Of a stretch of 64,000 nucleotides of DNA, positions 24,610 through 37,664 are shown in pieces; position 1 is the stretch's first letter, and every line of letters begins with the position of its first letter. The translations under genes and the position numbers were made by a program. The notes beneath the pieces were generated by a model. It saw only the letters and a program-made list of their open reading frames with translations, did no database searches and was not told where the DNA came from. Source of the stretch: Xestospongia muta (lineage: Eukaryota; Porifera; Demospongiae; Haplosclerida; Petrosiidae); NCBI GenBank assembly GCA_963693285.1, contig OY848917.1:23938245-24002244 (forward strand), written 5' to 3'.

Positions 24610-27400
24610 AAAAATGAAGACATTTCAAATAAACTTATTTTTATTTTTAAAATATTTAGTTATTTATTGTCAATTGTCACTAAAAATCGAAGAATTATTA
24701 AATCCATACTGGTAAGCTGAAGTTAAGTATAAATTTCTTAAATAGAAAAGGAAATGTAGAAATGGATGCATCTCAGTCCATAAAAGAAAAAGATGTTATT
24801 AGAAATAATATCATCACTTCATATAAAAGAACAATTTACACTAGTAGTAAATATAGTTTCCAAAACATTAATAAAATTATGGATAATTGCTGATAAAAAC
24901 ATCAAAATCCCAAGTAGGAATGACAGCATGGATTATACCGTGTAGCCACAGGGTTTCAATGCTTATTTGATATAATAGTTGTAGTGAATTTTAAGGAAAC
25001 AATCCTATAAGAAGTATAAGTAAATGAATGCTCTGCTACACAGAAAGTTATTTTGCGTGGATAATTAATGTCTTCACAACATAGCAAAACATAGCTCTCA
25101 AATATGTTTACTGTGTTTATATATTTTATATAATATTATCTATTAGATATTAGCAGGTGTTTTAGTAGAAATTACATTTGGAGTTAGATCAATATCACCA
25201 AGTTTATTGCTTGAAGACAAATCTAAAAGATTTGCGTCTTTGGAGTATTATCTATTTGTGAGCCAATCATTGTTACCACTTTGACTGACTTCCATGTTAA
25301 CACAAAGTTGAGAATATTAAATGAAACTATAACTACATTAATGTTAGTTTTGCTATACTCCACTGTTAATGAAGCTTTTCAGCATTATATTAGTTTCTTA
25401 GTAACCACTTAAACACGTTTTCATAGATAACAAAACTTTGTATAACCCTCTTGGTGTCTCCATTAGATGCTGGACATGTTGATACAGAGAACCATTTCCA
25501 GTGAAGTTTGTAGTGATTTAATATCATTGATTAGCAAGCATGTCAAAAGAAAGTAACCAATTGCAACTGAACCTGATTCCTCTTAGTCAGAGAAGTGGAA
25601 ACAGCAGAAAGTTGATAGTACTACATGAAAAATGTTGAATAAAAGTGCTAAACACATTAAAACATTAATTGTTGGAATGATGGATCACAATGTTTGTCTG
25701 CTAAATATTGTCAAGGTTTAAAGCACTTGTTGTCCATAAAAACCAATATATCATCTTTCTTCTTATCAGTAATTTATTGGTTTGATAGAATGTAACCTGA
25801 TCAATGAATAGAACACTGTTTTTGTTTTACAAATAAATACAATTTGTTTAAATGCTTAATATAACAAACAAGATATAGACTGCTATCATATACCTCGTAG
25901 AAGAATGATAATGTAACAAGTCATCTAACAACTCCTTGAAGTCACAAAACATATAAAAATGATCAAGCAGCTACATTGAGTCATTATTAACCCTTGCTGC
26001 TTGCTGTGCAGGTGAGGGCTATATATATAACTAGGTTTATGCAGTAAGTGTTAGAAAAGCTAATCTTAGTCTTCAAAATAGGCAAGTTAACAAAGAAATA
26101 GTATAATGCCACTTGACTGTGACTATCATTGCTACATCTATTATGGTTAAGCTGGCACTTGCCATAGGTATGGTTTTAACATTATCTACCACCTGCATTG
26201 ATTAGAAATAGTAAAGAGGTCTTCATGTAATCCTGTTGTTTATTTTATTCTAAGTAATTTAGTAGTAAGTTCTCATGCAGTGGAAGTCTGAATTGCAAAT
26301 AAAGTGATATCCATTCAGAAACTGTGGAGAGGGTTCTGCAATTTAGTGGTTTACATTGAATCATAATCAAAGAAAACAGATACCTCAATCTAGGCGTGAT
26401 CTTTATTTTGATTGTGCATTTCTAAATCATTTGCAGGAGAACATTCGTAATGACAGAAGATTGTGCAGGTTATAGCAAGTTGATTCTTTTTTAAACATTC
26501 GATTCTTGTGTGAAGAAAATAGTTTATATGTTGAGAGATTTTTCCAGACATTAACTGGGTCAGTTTTTTATCAACTCTTTAGTATTCATGATTAAAACAT
26601 TAAGACAATTTCCACTTATATATGACCTACCTACTCCCAAACAAAACATGAGAAATATGTATGAGAAGTTTTGCATTTATGAAGAACAAGTATATAATCT
26701 AAATCTTGAACTTCAGTGTTCTATGAAAATGGCAGATTTTGAGCTTGTTATAAAACAAGGAAATGAAGGTTTTTTCTACAGAATTTAGAGGTTGCTATTT
26801 AGACACACCCAATGTGTTTGAATTTGTTAAAGTTATATAAAATGAACAATCAAGAACAGAGGTACAATAGCTAGCATCTGTACATATGCTACAAAAGGAG
26901 CATTAAGAGCAATCAAAGCAGATCAAAACTTTCTTTTGTGAAATAACCATTAACTTAGAAGATTACATCTCTGGAACATCAGCACACACAAACTTGCAAC
27001 AATTTAACTTTTTACAATAGATCTTTAATTAATCATTTCTTATAGCATTTAGTAGGCAAAAGGGGAGTAGACTAAATGGGACATCACTGATCATGTAACA
27101 TGTTATCTAGTGTCCTCTTTGAAGTTACAAAAGCTACATAATTTGTTTTAGATCGGCTATTTAAATCGTTATCAATTGAATTACCTGAGAATGTAAGTTG
27201 TTATGAAGAGTAGCGAATCTTTATTAGAGAAACTAGTTCATTACAAGACTTGTCTCGGCGCCACCAATCGGACGCTAGAGAATACGTCTCAGAGAAAAAC
27301 AGTCGTGTTTTCGTAAGCTATTAGAGTCACTATCACTCATTTTAAGAACAAACGGTTAAGAATTTTAAGAACAAACTTCGTTAATTATGAATCACGTTTT
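24610..27400. other. Spacer of the middle unit with LINE remnant
   Basis: No intact gene seen. Bases 25440-25660 align by eye with 11430-11690 (LINE remnant, plus strand, PLSQ then RKL). Bases 26390-26790 have open stretches, one of 66 codons from 26588, with no recognised similarity. Bases 27200-27400 align with about 56350-56530 of the third unit. Confidence 0.45.
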
Positions 27401-27621
27401 ACGGAAGCCGAGGACGGAAATTCCAATCCTATTTCTAATTTCAATGAAACGAGGTTACACAAGGTTACACAGACTTTGGGTTATCACGCCTGTCCATCCT
27501 CTACACGTCGAAGTCTTTTTCGCTCATCTGTTATACCTTTTGACATTTCAACAATTTCACTATAAAACACCTCAAACTTTGTATCAGTTTTGAAAAAATT
27601 TCAGTGTGAGCTAAACAGTAT

Positions 27622-28112
27622 TCACAGCTTCCTGGATTGCAAAGCAATTGGACAACCGTTCAGTGCCAACAACAGAAGGTGTGGCAATTTTAGGCCAAAA
27701 AACGAGGAAAGGTTTACCATCCTCGTCTGAAATCCACCAGCTTTAAATTTATAGAATATTCATCAGATCCTGTATCACGAGTTTGTTCCAAAGTATCACA
27801 AAGAACTAAATAATTAGTAAGAACAGAGTTAGTGGCTGCAGTTCTAACGATCCACCTAGTAGGGCAGAGAGGTTTCAAGCTTTTGGTACCTGGACCTAGT
27901 TCATGCTTAATGGATTGGAAAAGAGCAGATCTTTTAGGGAAGCAGTTGATTAATTGATTTAAGCCTATTACAAGATCATTATGAATGATAGTTGACTGCT
28001 TTCCAACTGTTTTAAGGTACAAATTTGTACAGTGAGCTAAACAGTGTACGTACAAAGCTAGTGGTTGTTGCTGTTGTATTTGCACAGCTACACCAGTTTT
28101 ATTTAAAAACAA
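27622..28112 (-). pseudogene. Decayed hAT-family transposase fragment
   Basis: The minus strand encodes YVHCLAHCTNLYLK, LKPLCPTRWIVR and, after a frame change near 27735, SSFFGLKLPHLL. These match the HCxAH, PTRW and FFGLKL blocks of hAT (ZMYM/DUF4371-like) transposases. A frameshift, missing ends and an early stop make it non-functional. It lies in DNA from about 27400 to 28545 that is absent from the equivalent spacer of the other two units. Confidence 0.65.
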
Positions 28113-28118
28113 ACAACC

Positions 28119-28510
28119 CTAATAAAAATTAGATATTGTGCACATGCCAAGAATGGAATAAGGAATGAAGAATTGGAACTATCAACTTTGTCTTTAATTT
28201 GAATTTTCAAAATACAGGGAGCGAGGAAGAAATAGGAATTTGAATGTCGGTCGTCAGCTTCCATGTATGACAGACCTACAATATCGAACCAAAATCAGGA
28301 ACTCAACCACACTGGAAACGTCTCGTTTATACTCGATTCTGAGAGACGGCTCGTAGTACTCGCGCTCCGCGATTTATTAAGTAACAAACGTTTTATTAAG
28401 TAACAAGAAAACCCTAATAAAAATTAGAAATGGACCGCATGCCAAGATTGGAATAAATAATAAAGAATTGGAACTTCAGAATTTCAAAGAAATAGGAATT
28501 TGAATTTGAA
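28119..28510. repeat. Direct repeat of about 100 bp beside the hAT fragment
   Basis: 28119-28245 and 28411-28505 share AACCCTAATAAAAATTAGA, ATGCCAAGA, GAATTGGAACT and AGAAATAGGAATTTGAAT. A partial inverse match to the second copy lies near 27417-27437 (ATTCCAATCCTATTTCT), so these may be remains of the element's ends. Confidence 0.5.
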
Positions 28511-28732
28511 AGTTATGCACCAAGATCATCTCGACGAGTTATTATTACAATTATACGCCAACTCATTAACTTAAGTGTTAAGTTTTAAAAGGTTTAGGAA
28601 AAAACTTTTATAATTTTTAAACAATAATATTATTCATTTTACACTTCATATCTTTGGGATCTTAACAGTATTGGTATTATTAGTTGTGGTCTTTCACAAC
28701 AATTATGATATTACAGATGAAACGTGAACTTA

Positions 28733-29759
28733 CTAAAAGATGCTAGCAGGAGGTGAGGTAGTTTCTACGAACTAATTTTGCTTTTTCGTTTTGCATGGCA
28801 TAACACAACATATAGTTTCTATCATTGGACATGTCAATAATTAAATAATATTATTATTGATTTGGGATCAATATTTAGCAAAAAATTATTGAAATCGCAT
28901 TGTTTAAAAAATCTGCTTTATGACCTATCACTAAAATGAAGAAAATACTTGCTTGTTTGACAAAACTCAACCAATAAGAATTTAACACAATTAATCATGT
29001 AATAATTACCACGCACATACGCACACACATATGCATATATTATAATTATACATATTATACATACCTTTGAGAAGATCTTTCAAAGTTAGTAGGAGTCGAC
29101 GTGTAGCATTTTGTGCAGCATTTGATATCCAACTATCCACTGTGGACAAGAAACTATCAGCTACCTGAATGGTACATGTAGTTGTAGTTTGAACAACCTA
29201 TAGTAATACGTTATCTTCAATTATATATATAGATATTTTTGGTTTCAAACCTGTTGAATTGCCTGATGATTCCAGAAATCATTGTAGTTTAAAACTCCAA
29301 AGGCAAGGCAATTCAAGTTAGTGTCACTCAAAAGAATATCAGTACAGAATCCATTATCAGTATAACAGGATTGATGACTATTGAAAGCAATTGTTTGTAA
29401 TTCACTACATGTTCCATTTGAGTTGTAGACATTGCTGTTCAAAATTGCTTTCATAAGGCAACTTTTCACATTCTTACCCCAAGTTAGACCCTATAAGAAA
29501 TTACTAAAAATTTAAGAGAAAGAAATAAAGTACTTACAGCAGGTGTGAAACAACTTTGCTTATTTGTTAAATTGTGGCAGTATCTGTCACCATAAGCAAG
29601 AGGATATCCATTAGTACCACATTGAAATCTTTGCTCTACACACTGAGTATAGAAGTCACAGTTACCATCATTAGCTAGACCTATACAGTCCTGAGCTTGG
29701 ACAGTAACTGTCAGATAGAGCACCACTGTAAACACGAGTAGCGTCATGATGTAATACAA
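28733..29759 (-). CDS. Stanniocalcin-like secreted protein, copy 2
   Basis: Exons 29759-29538, 29490-29251, 29197-29065 and micro-exon 28764-28733 (ETTSPPASIF-stop). An in-frame ATG at 29747 gives the same 210-nt first exon as copy 1. The TATA-like box at 29782-29790 lies only 22 nt from the 29759 ATG, so the 29747 start is preferred. Signal peptide MTLLVFTVVLYLTVTVQAQ, then the same 12-cysteine pattern as copy 1 (CGTNGYPLAYGDRYC, GTCSELQ, SCYTDNGFC). Exons 2 and 3 have exactly the lengths seen in the other copies. Most similar to copy 1. Confidence 0.72.
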
Positions 29760-29849
29760 TGTTGTTTGTCAGTTGCAATGCTTTAAATAGTATGTCTTGT
29801 TCTTAGACGCCCGCCCACGCGCCTAATGAGACAAAAGGGGACTATAGCT

Positions 29850-32800
29850 GAATGCTTGAAATCTACGAAATCATTAGCCTCGCGAATAATTATTACTGTT
29901 AGCAAACAAAACTTTGACTGAAAATACAAAAACATAGTTCTAAAGACAGAAGTTCTTGGAGCTAAACTACTTGACAGGGATCTGCCATCTTGTCAGTGAC
30001 CTCTCATGATACCACAATTTTAAATTTGAGGACTAGTAGCACTTTCTAGCATTAAGCGAGTAGGCGTCTACATGAGGACAAATAGTGGTGTACTCAAAAT
30101 TGTCAATATAGCAAATTTAGTATGTTGTCAAGGAAAACGTTTGATTAGCATTCTTACTAGAGGTTAATTACAGTTGTAAAGTTAGTAAGTGAACATGAGC
30201 TTGGGTTTTTAAAATGTATTTAAATATGATTCAACATGCATATGTATATATCTTGTCTTGTCATGTTACTAACTATATATATATATATATATATAGTGTC
30301 ATTTTGGTCCTACTATAGGAATATTTATTATAATTGTAATTATATTATAAAGTATTCCGTTTACATCAAATTTATTATATAACTAAAGCTAATACTAAAA
30401 TCAAAAGATACTATAACTAAGACTAATAGTTATTTAAAAGGATTGATGACCAATATTTACTATTTTATTCATAAACAATCAATTCTTTTAAATTATAACA
30501 CAACTATATTTTTTCTTTAGGATTGTGAGGCAGTGTAAAACATCAACCTTTGTAATACTACCTCTCTTGATTACATTATGACATCAGCTGATATGATAGC
30601 AACAAACCACCACTACAAATTCTATATTAGTAGTAAAGAGTGTATGATCATTATATGTAATAAAGTAGTGTATGTTTTAAGTATATACAACATAGAAATA
30701 TACTGAAAGGTCAAGATAGTACATTTACACACACACACACACACTATATATATATACATATATATATATATATCATGATTACTTTACCAGAATGCCTGAA
30801 ATCTACGAAATCATCAGCCTTGTGAATAATTATTACTGTTAGAAAACAAAAGTATGATTGAAAATGCAAACATATAGTCCTAAAGACAGCATTCTTGGAG
30901 CTATTACATACTTGAGACTGTAATTACTTATAACATTTTTGTGGAGCTAAACTACTTGACATGGATCAGCCATCTTATCAGTAAGTAACATCTCATGATA
31001 TCACAACTAAAAACTTTTGGACTAATAGCACTTACTCTATTTAAGCGAGTGGGCGTCTACATGAGGGCAATTAGTAGTGTACTCAAAATTTTAAATTTAG
31101 TATGTTGTCAAGGAAACATTTGACTAAAATTTGATTAGCATTCTTACTAGAGGTTAATTACAGTTGTATAGGAAGTGAACATATGCTTGAGTTTTTAAAA
31201 TGTATTTAAATATGAATCAACGTACATATGTATCCTGTCATGTTACTAACTATATATATATATATATATATAGTGTCATTTTGATGCTACTATAGGAATA
31301 TTTACTATAATTGTTATTATAATATAAACTATTCCATTTACATCATGAAAACAATGACTGTATTCAATACATTATTCATATGATAATTAAAGTATTTTAG
31401 TAAAAGATCTATAACATTAATGTACTATAACTAAAGCTAATACTAAAACCTATAGAATACTATAACTAAGACTAATTGTTATTTAAATGGATTGATAACC
31501 GATATTTACTATATTTATTCATAAACAATCAATTTATTTAAATTATAATACCCTAACATTTTTATTTACAATTGTGAGGCATTGTAAAACATTAACAAAC
31601 CTTTGTAATACTACCTCTTTTGATATTTATAGCATTAATTGTATGAGTCAGGTATTTGCTAATAAATAGTATGTTTGCTTTACTCTATTTATCATGTCAA
31701 TATAGCTGACATGTGTCATTGTCTTGATATTATACTACTATTGCTAATAAACAATCCAAAGCTAATACTAAAGACATTTATTTTAAGTAAATATGCTAAC
31801 ATTGATATTCGAGATCATTTGAATGCAAATGCCAAAACTATAATCTTATACAGTATACTACATCATTTTACTTATTGCTAAATTTAAGACTATAAGACTG
31901 CATTCTACTAACATGTCTGTGAACACATCACTACTATGATTATATGGAAACATCAGCTGATCATAACATCAGCAGATAGACAGTATGATTATCATAACTA
32001 CATTAATGAAGAAATCAGCACTACAAATACTATATTAGTAGTAAAGAGTATATGATGATTACATGTAATAAAATAATGTATATTTAAGTATATACAACAT
32101 AGAAATATACTGAAAGGTCAAGATAATACATTTACACACACACACACTATATATATATATATATGCTAGTATTAGAGAGTGTATCATGATTTCTTTACCA
32201 GAATGCCTGAAATCTATGAAGTCATCAGCCTTGTGAATAATTATTACTGTTCAAAAACAAAAGTATGATTGAAAATGCAAACATATAGTTCTAAAGACAG
32301 CATTCTTGGAGCTATTACAGACTTGAGACTGTAATTACTTATAACATTTTTGTGGAGCTAAACTACTTGACATGGATCAGCCATCTTATCAGTAAGTGAC
32401 ATCTCATGATATCACAATTAAAACCTGTTGGACTAATTGCACTTACTCTATTTAAGCGAGTGGGCGTCTACATGAGGGCAATTAGTAGTGTACTCAAAAT
32501 TGTAAATTTAGTATGTTGTCAAGGAAACATTTGACTAAAGTTTGATTAGCATTCTTACTAGAGGTTAATTACAGTTGTATAGGAAGTGAACATATGCTTG
32601 AGCTTTCAAAATGTATCTAAATATGACTCAACATACATATGTATCCTGTCATGTTACTAACTATATATATATATATATAATGTCATTTTGATGCTACTAT
32701 AGGAATATTTACTATAATTGTAATTATAATATAAACTATTCCATTTACATCATAAAAACAATGACTGTATTCAATACATTATTCCTGTGATAATTAAAGT

Positions 32801-34990
32801 ATTTTAGTAAAAGGTCTATAACATTAGTATACTATAACTAAAGCTAATACTAAAACCAATAGAATACTATAACTAAGACTAATAGTTATTTAAAAGGATT
32901 GATGACCAATATTTACTATATTTATTCATAAACAATCAATTCTTTTAAATTGTAACTCAACTACATTTTTTCTTTAGGATTGTGAGGCAGTGTAAAAAAT
33001 CAACCTTTGTAATACTACCTCTCTTGATTACATTATGACATCAGCTGATATGATAGCAACAAACCACCACTACAAATACTATATTAGTAGTAAAGAGTGT
33101 ATGATCATTATATGTAATAAAGTAGTGTATGTTTTAAGTATATACAACATAGAAATATACTGAAAGGTCAAGATAGTACATTTACACACACACATACTAT
33201 ATATATATATATATATGCTAGTATTAGAGAGTGTATCATGATTACTTTACTAGAATGCCTGAAATCTACGAAATCATCAGCCTTGTGAATAATTATTACT
33301 GTTAGAAAACAAAAGTATGATTGAAAATGCAAACATATAGTCCTAAAGACAGCATTCTTGGAGCTATTACAGACTTGAGACTGTAATTACTTATAACATT
33401 TTTGTGGAGCTAAACTACTTGACATGGATCAGCCATCTTGTCAGTAAGTGACATCTCATGATATCACAATTAAAACCTGTTGGACTAATAGCACTTACTC
33501 TATTTAAGCGAGTGGGCGATTGTATTAGGGCAATTAGTAGTGTACTCAAAATTGTAAATTTAGTATGTTGTCAAGGAAACATTTGACTAAAGTTTGATTA
33601 GCATTCTTACTAGAGGTTAATTACAGTTGTATAGGAAGTGAACATAAGCTTGAGCTTTCAAAATGTATCTAAATATGACTCAACATACATATGTATCCTG
33701 TCATGTTACTAACTATATATATATATATATAGTGTCATTTTGATACACTATAAATATCACAGGAAATAATGTATTCAATACATTATTCCTGTGATAATTA
33801 AAGTATTTTAGTAAAAGGTCTATAACATTAGTATACTATAACTAAAGCTAATACTAAAACAAATAGAATACTATAACTAAGACTAATAGTTATTTAAAAG
33901 GATTGATGACTGGTATTTACTATTATTCATAAACAATCAATTTATTTAAATTATAATACCCTAACATTTTTATTTACAATTGTGAGGCATTGTAAAACAT
34001 CAACAAACCTTTGTAATACTACTTCTCTTGATATTTATAGCATTAATTGTGTGAGTAGTAGTCTGGTCTTTACTAATGAATAGTATGTTACTTTACTTTA
34101 TTTATCATGTCAATATAGCTGACATGTGCATTGTCTTGATATTAATACTACTATTGCTAATAAACGATCCAAAGCTAATACTAAAGACATTTATTTTAAG
34201 TAAATATACCAACAGTGAGTGACATCTTATGATGTCACAATTAAAAATTGTTAGATTATAATAGCACTTTCTCACATTAAGCGAATAAGTGTCTACATGA
34301 GGACAAATAGTAGTATACTCAAAATTATGAATATAGTAAATTTAGTTTGTTGTCAATGAAACAGTTGAGTGAAGTCTGATTAACATTCTTACTAGAGGTT
34401 AATTACAGTTGTATAGTAGTGAACATAAGGTTAGGTTTTGAAATGTATCTAAATATGACTTAACATACATATGTATCCTGTCACGTTACTAACTATATGT
34501 TGTGTCATTATGGTACTACCATCGAATTATTTACTATAATTGTAATTATATTATATAATATTAGTATACTATAACTAAAGCTAATATAAAAATCAAAAGA
34601 ATACAAGACTAATTGTTATTTAAAAGAATTGATGACCGATATTTACTATTTTATTCATAAACAATCAATTCTTTTAAATTATAACACAACTATATTTTTC
34701 CTTTAGGATTTTGAGGCAGTGTAAAACATCAACCTTTGTAATACTACCTCTCTTGATATTTATAGCATTAATTGTATTAGTAGTAGTCAGGTATTTACTA
34801 ATGAATAGTATGTTTGCTATACTCTATTTATCATGTCAATATAGCTGACATGTGTCATTGTCTTGATATCAATACAACTATTACTAATAAACAATCCAAA
34901 GCTAATACTAAAGACATTTATTTTAAGTAAATATGCCAACATTGATAGTCAAGATTATTTGAATGCCATTGCCAAAACTATATTTATAAC
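29850..34990. repeat. Imperfect tandem array of stanniocalcin-gene upstream DNA
   Basis: A segment containing AATGCCTGAAATCTACGAAATCATCAGCC, AAGACAGCATTCTTGGAGCTA and AAGCGAGTGGGCGTCTACATGAGG recurs with starts near 29851, 30791, 32202 and 33254, and in part from 34211. Spacing is uneven (about 940, 1411 and 1052 nt) because sub-blocks are lost or gained. TA or CA tracts mark many junctions. Units 1 and 3 have only one copy of this DNA (near 14985 and 57920). No coding sequence. Confidence 0.75.
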
Positions 34991-34999
34991 AAACATTAA

Positions 35000-35324
35000 T
35001 TCTATACATTATACTACATAATTTTACTTATTGCAAATTTAAGACTATAAGATTGTATTACACTGTGCCTGTGAATACATCACTGCTAAAATGATTATAT
35101 AACTAATTGGAAATGTCAGCTGATATTTATATCAGCAGATATAGATACTATGATTGTCACGACTACCACAATTTAATTTATGATAGCAACAAACTAGCAC
35201 TACAAATTCTATGTTAGTAGTAAAGAGTATATGATGATAATATGTAATAAAGTAGTGTATGTTTAAGTATATACAACATAGAAATATACTGAAAGGTCAA
35301 CATAGTATATTTTTGTACACTTTT

Positions 35325-35360
<36 letters not shown>

Positions 35361-37640
35361 GTGGGGGAGTGTACACCTGTCACGGCTTTCCTCTCGTGCT
35401 TTCACATACAACACTCAGGACAAGAATGTATTGGACTGTCACAAAATGGATGCCATATTGCTAAAACAATGAATCAGCAACATATGCAGATATTGACAAC
35501 TCAGGTCTAATGTAAACCTCTGACCAAATTGCATAGATATTGAAATTGAGTTATTACATTAATTACATATACAATGTGAATTTTAACTACACTACTAAGT
35601 GTGTGATTTAGTAGTACATCTTTGAGTGACTACTATGGAACAATACACAAACATGACTGAACCAAAGAGAAAGACTTTGATGAAACTGTATATCACACAC
35701 ATATGTCACTATAATTGTATGCATGTGAGAAACCAATATTTGAATCTGTTGAATTACATATATATTACTAAACATCAAACTACTTTTACAGCATTTCATA
35801 TTATGCTTATACATTCACATACAATATATGGAAACACTCCATTACAATGTTTGTCTTGGAATGGTAAAGACACATTTTTTAAGTATTGATGTATTCAAGC
35901 TCAAATCATAACACTATTAACAATGTGAGTTTGATAATTTCATGATTGTCACTCACATACATTACTATAGCATGACATCATATCTTTTCACATATACAAT
36001 TATATGTCAAACACATGTACATAGTATATACTATGCATGTAATGTATGTATATATATATATATATATATCTGACATATAATCATTGTATAATATAAAACA
36101 ATGTAAAAGATATGTAATATAAAAGTACATTATATGTATACTAAAAAATGTTCATTAGTGATCACTATAACAATCCAATAATAGAAGTCACCAACATCAT
36201 GCTGGTTGCTATGACATCTATAGTAACATATATTACACTATACCTGTATTGTATATATACAATACAAGTATAGTGAAATGTGTGCATGAGTACATACATG
36301 TATGTATGCACACGTTATATATTATAAAAGTACATATTAAAGACCTGTCTCCAAATTTGGAAATTGGTATGATGATGTGACATTTCATTATAATGGAATG
36401 GATGCAGAAGTGATAGAATGTTTAAAAAGGCATGTGAGTGGTAGTATATTGAGGTAGCAGTGGTAGTATGACTTAAATATATGAAGTCAAATGCTGTTAG
36501 GGCTTTGAGACGTTTTGGTGTCAAGATTAGAGAGGATGTGGAATATTTCTTTGACACTGATAGAGGCTGAATTGGGTAGTAGAGTGAGAGTATCTAACAG
36601 AGGTCTCACAAATGAGTTGTTTGTGAATGTAGTGTTGAAGAAAGTATTAAAAAGATCACATTTTAGATAGGGTTAGACTCTTGAGGATTGTCATAGCGAA
36701 CTGTAGGTAATATGTTATGAGTGGAGTTAGATAGCAGAGATGTCTTGAATGCCTTAACTTACAAAGGTAGAGGTTTGTTGACCACATATTTGTCTTAGGC
36801 CCTGTATTCTTCTATTGGTATGCACTTTAGTTTGGCTAGTAAATTAAGGAATTGATGTTCCCTTTTAATATTATTAATTTTGTATAGTTTTGTTTTTGTA
36901 TAGTTTGTTTTACATAGAGAGTGAACAATTTAGGAATGAAGATTTCTTGGATGCAAATTTAAAGATGAAATTGTCACAAGCTTCGGTAATAAGGTTTCCC
37001 AGGACAAGTTATGTATATATTATGTGAAGTACATTTCAAAGTCAATTATTTAAAAAAATGCCAGTCAGATAGGAAGAAATTATACAAAACACAAGCATGA
37101 AGGATGAGGTTGTGAATAAAAGAAAGAGGATGACAAAATGATCAGATAAAATTGGGGTGGTTCTGTTTAAATATAGATTATAGACCTTGTTTATGTCAAG
37201 TTTCCTTTGTTATTTGTTGGGTCTGATATGGACTGATAAAGGTTCCTATTATAGTTGTCATATAATAACATGTCATAGATTTAAAAAAAAGGAACTAGAT
37301 TGAATGGATAAAGTAGAGAGTGAGGACTATTTAATATCTGACACAATAAAATCAGCCAAAATGATCCAATAAAAGGACAAAAGTATGTCACTGAAGTACT
37401 TCAGTAAAGACACATGGTAGCATACATCTGCGGTATGCAGGACATATATGCAAGAAGTGATAAGATAAGATATATAAGTATTGCGTTAATTTCAATGCTT
37501 GGAGAAGACTGAAAAATTTAGTTCATATAGATGATTTGAGAAATATTAATACTTCATCACCTCAAGTGGATCGATTATCACAATAGACAATATAGCCATT
37601 AGAAGTAATTTCATTGTCATATATATTTATTTTACTTTTT
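35000..37640. other. Non-coding stretch upstream of the tandem array
   Basis: 35200-36300 aligns by eye with 15590-16640 and 59090-60180. It includes a TA tract at 35327-35359 and a near-perfect palindrome at 36238-36273, followed by a second imperfect one at 36280-36314. 36330-37330 has no match elsewhere in the window that I can see and no recognised gene. Confidence 0.5.
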
Positions 37641-37664
37641 TATATGTATTGTATAAGTTTCTAA

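Noticed and set aside
29850..34990. Possible CRISPR-like array because of regular repeats
   Set aside because: Repeat units are about 1 kb, uneven and imperfect, in animal DNA with introns; a tandem duplication explains it.
35214..35510. Overlapping open frames on both strands with runs of Tyr-Ile
   Set aside because: Produced by translation of the TA microsatellite at 35327-35359.
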